A DNA stretch of 8,970 nt from Brevundimonas sp. UBA5713. Lineage in GTDB: Bacteria; Pseudomonadota; Alphaproteobacteria; Caulobacterales; Caulobacteraceae. Positions 6,641 through 8,970 of this stretch are shown piece by piece. The position numbers were made by a program, and so were the translations under genes. The number at the start of each line of letters is the position of its first letter. Positions within the stretch are counted from its first letter, which is position 1. Under the pieces are notes generated by a model. It saw nothing but the letters and a program-made list of their open reading frames with translations. It did not search any database and was not told the origin of the DNA. Location: contig NZ_DIGV01000056.1 of assembly GCF_002419815.1 (NCBI RefSeq), positions 1 through 8,970 of the forward strand. The letters run 5' to 3'.

Positions 6641-6976
6641 TCAGGCGCGGCAGGGCGCGAGTTCGGCCAGAAGCGGCTCGCACAGGTCGGCGCGGCCCTG
6701 GCAGCAGTCCTTCAGCAGGAAGACGACAAGCGCCTGAAGGCGGCTCAGATCGGCGCGGTAGATGATCGAGCGGCTGCGACGCTCCGAGCTGATCAGGCCC
6801 GCGCGGGACAGAACCCCAAGGTGCGCCGACATGGTGTTGGCGGGCACTGCCAGTGCGTCCGCGATCTCTCCGGCAGGCAGGCCAGCGGGTTCATGCTGGA
6901 CCAGCAGGCGGAAGGTCTCCAGCCGCGTGGGCTGGGCCAGGGCGGCGAGGGCGAGAATGGCGGCTTCTGATTCCAT
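6641..6976 (-). CDS. arsR: ArsR/SmtB-family repressor with C-terminal cysteine sensor
   Basis: A 111-residue winged-helix dimeric repressor, first gene of the operon. Visible: AALAQPTRLETFRLLV (11-26), a helix-turn-helix LPAGEIADALAVPANTMSAH (33-52) followed by LGVLSRAGLISSERRSRSII (53-72, recognition helix and wing). The classical ELCVCDL metal motif of R773 ArsR is absent from the DNA-binding helix. Instead Cys91, Cys92 and Cys99 cluster at the C-terminus (KDCCQGRADLCEP), with Cys109 near the end; this resembles the CC-plus-C arsenite site of the Acidithiobacillus-type ArsR. It should leave the DNA when As(III) binds. The start is the first ATG matching family N-termini; it lies inside the likely operator and lacks a good Shine-Dalgarno. 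Confidence 0.95.
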   Translation of the reverse strand: MESEAAILALAALAQPTRLETFRLLVQHEPAGLPAGEIADALAVPANTMSAHLGVLSRAGLISSERRSRSIIYRADLSRLQALVVFLLKDCCQGRADLCEPLLAELAPCRA

Positions 6977-6997
6977 GATTCCAAGATAATGGAATCA
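6968..6997. promoter_or_regulatory. ArsR operator with three half-sites
   Basis: A perfect inverted repeat, TGATTCCA (6976-6983) and TGGAATCA (6990-6997), is separated by six bases (AGATAA). An identical third half-site TGATTCCA (6968-6975) lies in direct tandem and covers the first arsR codons. The repeat spans the -10 box and start codon, the usual place for autoregulation by ArsR. Repeats are seen; that ArsR binds them is inference from position and symmetry. Confidence 0.7.
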
Positions 6998-7010
6998 ATA
7001 ACGGAGTCAA
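6983..7010 (-). promoter_or_regulatory. Probable arsR operon promoter
   Basis: On the minus strand TTGACT (7010-7005) and TATCTT (6988-6983) sit 16 bases apart and match the -35 (5/6) and -10 (4/6) consensus reasonably well. The expected start of transcription is about 6977-6975, i.e. at or next to the A of the arsR ATG (6976), so the mRNA may be leaderless. The -10 box lies inside the inverted repeat described for the operator, so bound repressor would block polymerase. Confidence 0.5.
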
Positions 7011-7077
7011 AGGCCCAACTAGTGCTCATGAATGTCGGCTTTGCGCGCGGATAAGAAAGGCCGCTTCTGGCGCATTT

Positions 7078-7109
7078 GCGAAGTCGCCACACTTCGGAGT
7101 GGACTTCGC
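7078..7109. repeat. Strong hairpin upstream of arsR
   Basis: Arms GCGAAGTC (7078-7085) and GACTTCGC (7102-7109) pair over 8 bp; inside, CACT (7090-7093) and AGTG (7098-7101) pair around a TCGG loop, with a four-base bulge (7086-7089) on one side. No T run follows on either strand, so a simple intrinsic terminator is unlikely. It lies between the arsR promoter and the proA-fused frame. It could be a relic of a mobile element end or a structured leader for the rightward frame; role unknown. Confidence 0.45.
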
Positions 7110-7148
7110 CCGCGACCAGAGCGGTAGTCCGTTCATGACCTCAGATGA

Positions 7149-7382
7149 TTTATACCAAGTCTGCATATGCCGCGTGCGGACTTCTCCCTTGTTCACACAG
7201 CCGCCACCGAGCGGTTCGGGGTATACGCCGACCCAATCATGGCCGTGATAAATGCCGACACTGGAGAGGCGGTTCAGGATGCCAATCTTGCCCTCGTCAT
7301 TATCCTAGACGGACGCCTCAAGGCGGAGCGCGGAGCTTTCGATCAGTCTATTGCAGGTTTGACGATCAGCTCGGCTCTTGTC
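7149..7382 (+). other. Unidentified open segment fused in frame to the proA fragment
   Basis: The frame is open from a TGA at 7146-7148; the first ATG is at 7167 and has no Shine-Dalgarno. About 72 residues precede the ProA homology, including RFGVYADPIMAVINADTGE and LALVIILDGRLKAERGAF. They look protein-like but do not resemble ProA or any family I recognise. Codon use is less GC-biased at third positions than in the proA part that follows. It may be the remains of another gene joined to proA by rearrangement, or an untranslated chance frame. Confidence 0.3.
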
Positions 7383-7658
7383 GATTCCGCTGTGCACCAC
7401 ATCGCCCGCTACGGCTCGGGCCACACCGAGGCTATCGTCACCGCCGACGCCGAGGCGGCCGAGCGTTTCGCCGCCCAGGTCGACAGCGCCATCGTCCTGG
7501 TCAACGCCTCCACCCAGTTCGCCGACGGCGGTGAGTTCGGCTTCGGCGGCGAGATCGGCATCTCCACCAACCGCCTGCACGCCCGCGGCCCCGTCGGCGC
7601 CGAGCAGCTGACCACCTACAAATACGTCGTCCGCGGCCAGGGCCAGATCCGGCCGTGA
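7383..7658 (+). pseudogene. proA: 3' fragment of proA (glutamate-5-semialdehyde dehydrogenase)
   Basis: The last 91 codons match the C-terminus of ProA (gamma-glutamyl phosphate reductase, proline synthesis): AVHHIARYGSGHTEAIVT, then VDSAIVLVNASTQFADGGE, FGFGGEIGISTNRLHARGP and a final LTTYKYVVRGQGQIRP before TGA 7656-7658. These align with the E. coli tail (VYVNASTRFTDGG … STQKLHARGPMG … LTTYKW). The N-terminal three quarters of a usual ~420-residue enzyme, with the catalytic cysteine and nucleotide-binding fold, are missing. The homology joins an unrelated in-frame segment at about 7383. Codon use in this part is strongly GC-rich like the neighbouring gcd, so this is probably native chromosome cut by a rearrangement. 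An intact proA elsewhere is expected in a proline prototroph. Confidence 0.85.
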
Positions 7659-7666
7659 CAGCAGGA

Positions 7667-7692
7667 AGCCGGAGACGTCTCCGCCTCCGGCT
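7667..7692 (+). terminator. Hairpin after the proA stop
   Basis: AGCCGGAG (7667-7674) pairs with CTCCGGCT (7685-7692) over 8 bp, nine bases after the proA stop. An overlapping perfect palindrome CGGAGACGTCTCCG (7670-7683) offers a competing fold. The T content after it is low, so termination is plausible but not typical of an intrinsic terminator. Confidence 0.45.
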
Positions 7693-7712
7693 CCTCGCCG
7701 TTCACCTCATCC

Positions 7713-7744
7713 GGGCCTCAAGCCGCGCGAAGCGCGATGGGCCC
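7713..7744 (-). terminator. Compound hairpin downstream of gcd
   Basis: An inner stem CGCGC (7724-7728) / GCGCG (7732-7736) with a 3-base GAA/TTC loop is enclosed by GGGCC (7713-7717) / GGCCC (7740-7744). It lies 12 bases past the gcd stop on the minus strand. It may end gcd transcription or be a dispersed intergenic repeat; no T run follows. Confidence 0.35.
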
Positions 7745-7754
7745 GCAGAGCAAT

Positions 7755-7784
7755 CCTATGCTCTGCCCTCGGGCAGAGCATAGG
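7755..7784. repeat. 14-bp perfect inverted repeat covering the gcd stop codon
   Basis: Arms 7755-7768 and 7771-7784 are perfect reverse complements (CCTATGCTCTGCCC / GGGCAGAGCATAGG) around a 2-base centre. The minus strand reads them as the final gcd codons, ALPEGRA plus TAG. The 8-mer GCAGAGCA also recurs directly at 7745-7752, so three copies (two direct, one inverted) sit at 14-base steps. The structure may act as a terminator embedded in coding sequence. Confidence 0.75.
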
Positions 7785-8970
7785 CGATCACATAGTCGCC
7801 TTCCGGCGTCTCCATGAAGTGATGGCCGCCGGCCATGATGACCAGGTATTCGCGGCCGTTCTGCTCGTAGATCATGGGGTTGGCCTGGCCGCCCGCGGGC
7901 AGGACGTCGGACCAGACGGTCTTGCCGGTCTCGATGTCGATGGCGCGGATCAGGTCGTCGGTCGCCGCGGCGATGAAGATCAGGCCGCTGGCCGTCACCA
8001 CCGCGCCGCCGTTGTTGGGCGTGCCGATCTCCAGCGGAAGCATCGAGGGGATGCCCCACGGGCCGTTCTTGCGCGCCGTGCCGAACGGACGGTCCCACAG
8101 GGTCTGGCCGGTACGCATGTCGATGGCGGTGATCCCGCCATAGGGCGGCTCCTTGCACAACAGGCCCGTCCACTTCACGCGCCAGCCGGCGTTGACGTCG
8201 ATGGCGTAGGGCACGCCGATCTGCGGGTCGCCGGCGCCTTCGCCCTTGGACAGGCTGCCGCCGCGTTCGGCCGCTTCCTTCTGCTGGGCGATGTAGCGCG
8301 GGTCGTCGCGCGGGAACCAGCCCTTTGCATTGGCCTCGGCGCGCGGCACCAGCCGGTTGTAGTTGGGCATGTCGTTGTAGTTGGCCACGATCACGCCGCG
8401 CACGGGATCGACCGCCACGCCGCCCCAGTCCGAGCCGCCGTTATAGCCCGGATAGTTGATGTAGTGGTTGGTCGAGGGCGGGGTGTAATAGCCTTGATAG
8501 TTCGCCTTCTTGAAGTTGATGCGGCAGAACATCTGGTCGATCGGGGACATGCCCCACATGTCGGCCTCGACCAGGTTCGGCTTGCGCAAGGTGGCGAACA
8601 GCGAGAACGGCTGGGTCGGCGAACGCTGGCCCTGTTCGGTCCCGCCGGTGGTCGGCACCGGCCGTTCCTCGACCCGGTGCAGCAGTTGTCCGGTGGCGCG
8701 GTTGAAGACGTACATGTCGCCTTGCTTGGTCGGCACCAGCAGCGCCGGTACCACGCCCGCCGCCGTCGGGAAGTCGATCAGCGTCGCCTGCGAGCCGTGG
8801 TCGAAGTCCCACACGTCGTTGTGGACGGTCTGGTAGTGCCAGCGCGGTTTGCCCGTCGTCACGTCCAGGGCGACGATGGAGGTCGAATACTGCTTCTCCA
8901 GCGGGCGGCGCGAACTGGACCAGTAGTCGGCCGAGGAGTTGCCCATCGGCAGATAGACCAGACCCAGATT
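7756..8970 (-). CDS. gcd: Membrane-bound PQQ glucose dehydrogenase, C-terminal half (cut by window edge)
   Basis: The last 404 residues of a quinoprotein glucose dehydrogenase; the frame runs off the window at 8970 (first codons NLGLVYLPMGN). The enzyme oxidises glucose to gluconolactone in the periplasm with pyrroloquinoline quinone and passes electrons to ubiquinone. Visible beta-propeller signatures, in fragment numbering: SIVALDVTTGKPRWHYQTVHN (31-51), WDFD (54-57) whose first Asp matches catalytic Asp466 of E. coli Gcd, VPTKQGDMYVFNRATG (79-94) whose Lys lies 27 residues later as Lys493 does, TQPFSLFATLRKPN (119-132), SDWGGVAVDPVRG (180-192), GTPNNGGAVVTASGLIFIAA (316-335), LPAGGQANPMIYE (357-369) and GDYVIAYALPEGRA at the end. 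Full enzymes are about 800 residues with five N-terminal helices, which would lie outside. It is convergent with the proA fragment and not part of the ars operon. Confidence 0.93.
   Translation of the reverse strand, partial: NLGLVYLPMGNSSADYWSSSRRPLEKQYSTSIVALDVTTGKPRWHYQTVHNDVWDFDHGSQATLIDFPTAAGVVPALLVPTKQGDMYVFNRATGQLLHRVEERPVPTTGGTEQGQRSPTQPFSLFATLRKPNLVEADMWGMSPIDQMFCRINFKKANYQGYYTPPSTNHYINYPGYNGGSDWGGVAVDPVRGVIVANYNDMPNYNRLVPRAEANAKGWFPRDDPRYIAQQKEAAERGGSLSKGEGAGDPQIGVPYAIDVNAGWRVKWTGLLCKEPPYGGITAIDMRTGQTLWDRPFGTARKNGPWGIPSMLPLEIGTPNNGGAVVTASGLIFIAAATDDLIRAIDIETGKTVWSDVLPAGGQANPMIYEQNGREYLVIMAGGHHFMETPEGDYVIAYALPEGRA

Noticed and set aside
1..8970. CRISPR array, tRNA, rRNA, integrase or intact transposase
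   Set aside because: No regularly spaced repeats, no cloverleaf or conserved T-arm sequence recognised, and no recombinase motifs in any frame.

Overview
The window looks like chromosomal or island DNA from a high-GC alphaproteobacterium. The style of the ProA, DapA and glucose dehydrogenase fragments suggests Caulobacterales, Brevundimonas-like. That placement is inference from protein wording and composition, not a database match.

The centre (967-6976, all on the minus strand) is a metal and metalloid resistance operon. Read 5' to 3' it runs arsR, arsC (glutaredoxin-type arsenate reductase), acr3 (arsenite efflux), arsN2 (GNAT acetyltransferase), arsH (FMN reductase), chrA (chromate efflux) and, after a 230-base gap, a SulP-family anion transporter. 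The first five genes are packed with a 7-base gap or 1-4 base overlaps, and chrA follows arsH after 22 bases. No chromate regulator (chrB) is present, so the ArsR-type repressor at the head seems to be the only regulator in the window. Its likely operator is a perfect inverted repeat with a third half-site running into the arsR start codon, and the promoter geometry predicts a leaderless or nearly leaderless transcript. As a system: ArsC reduces arsenate, Acr3 exports arsenite, ArsH and ArsN2 probably deal with organoarsenicals, ChrA exports chromate, and SulP may restore uptake of sulfate or a related anion.

Both flanks are debris. On the left (1-966) lie a shortened DUF3293-type gene of lower GC, about 230 bases of intergenic sequence with possible insertion-sequence traces, a 57-base element made almost entirely of two 20-base inverted repeats, and directly against it the 3' end of a dapA-like gene. 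On the right (7000-7755) lie a strong hairpin, an unidentified open segment fused in frame to the last ~91 codons of proA, and a hairpin-rich convergent gap. The window ends inside gcd, the membrane-bound PQQ glucose dehydrogenase, whose last codons and stop lie inside a 14-base-arm inverted repeat.

The overall picture is a compact As/Cr resistance cassette lying between fragments of housekeeping genes, consistent with horizontal insertion or rearrangement. No integrase, intact transposase, tRNA, rRNA or CRISPR array was seen.
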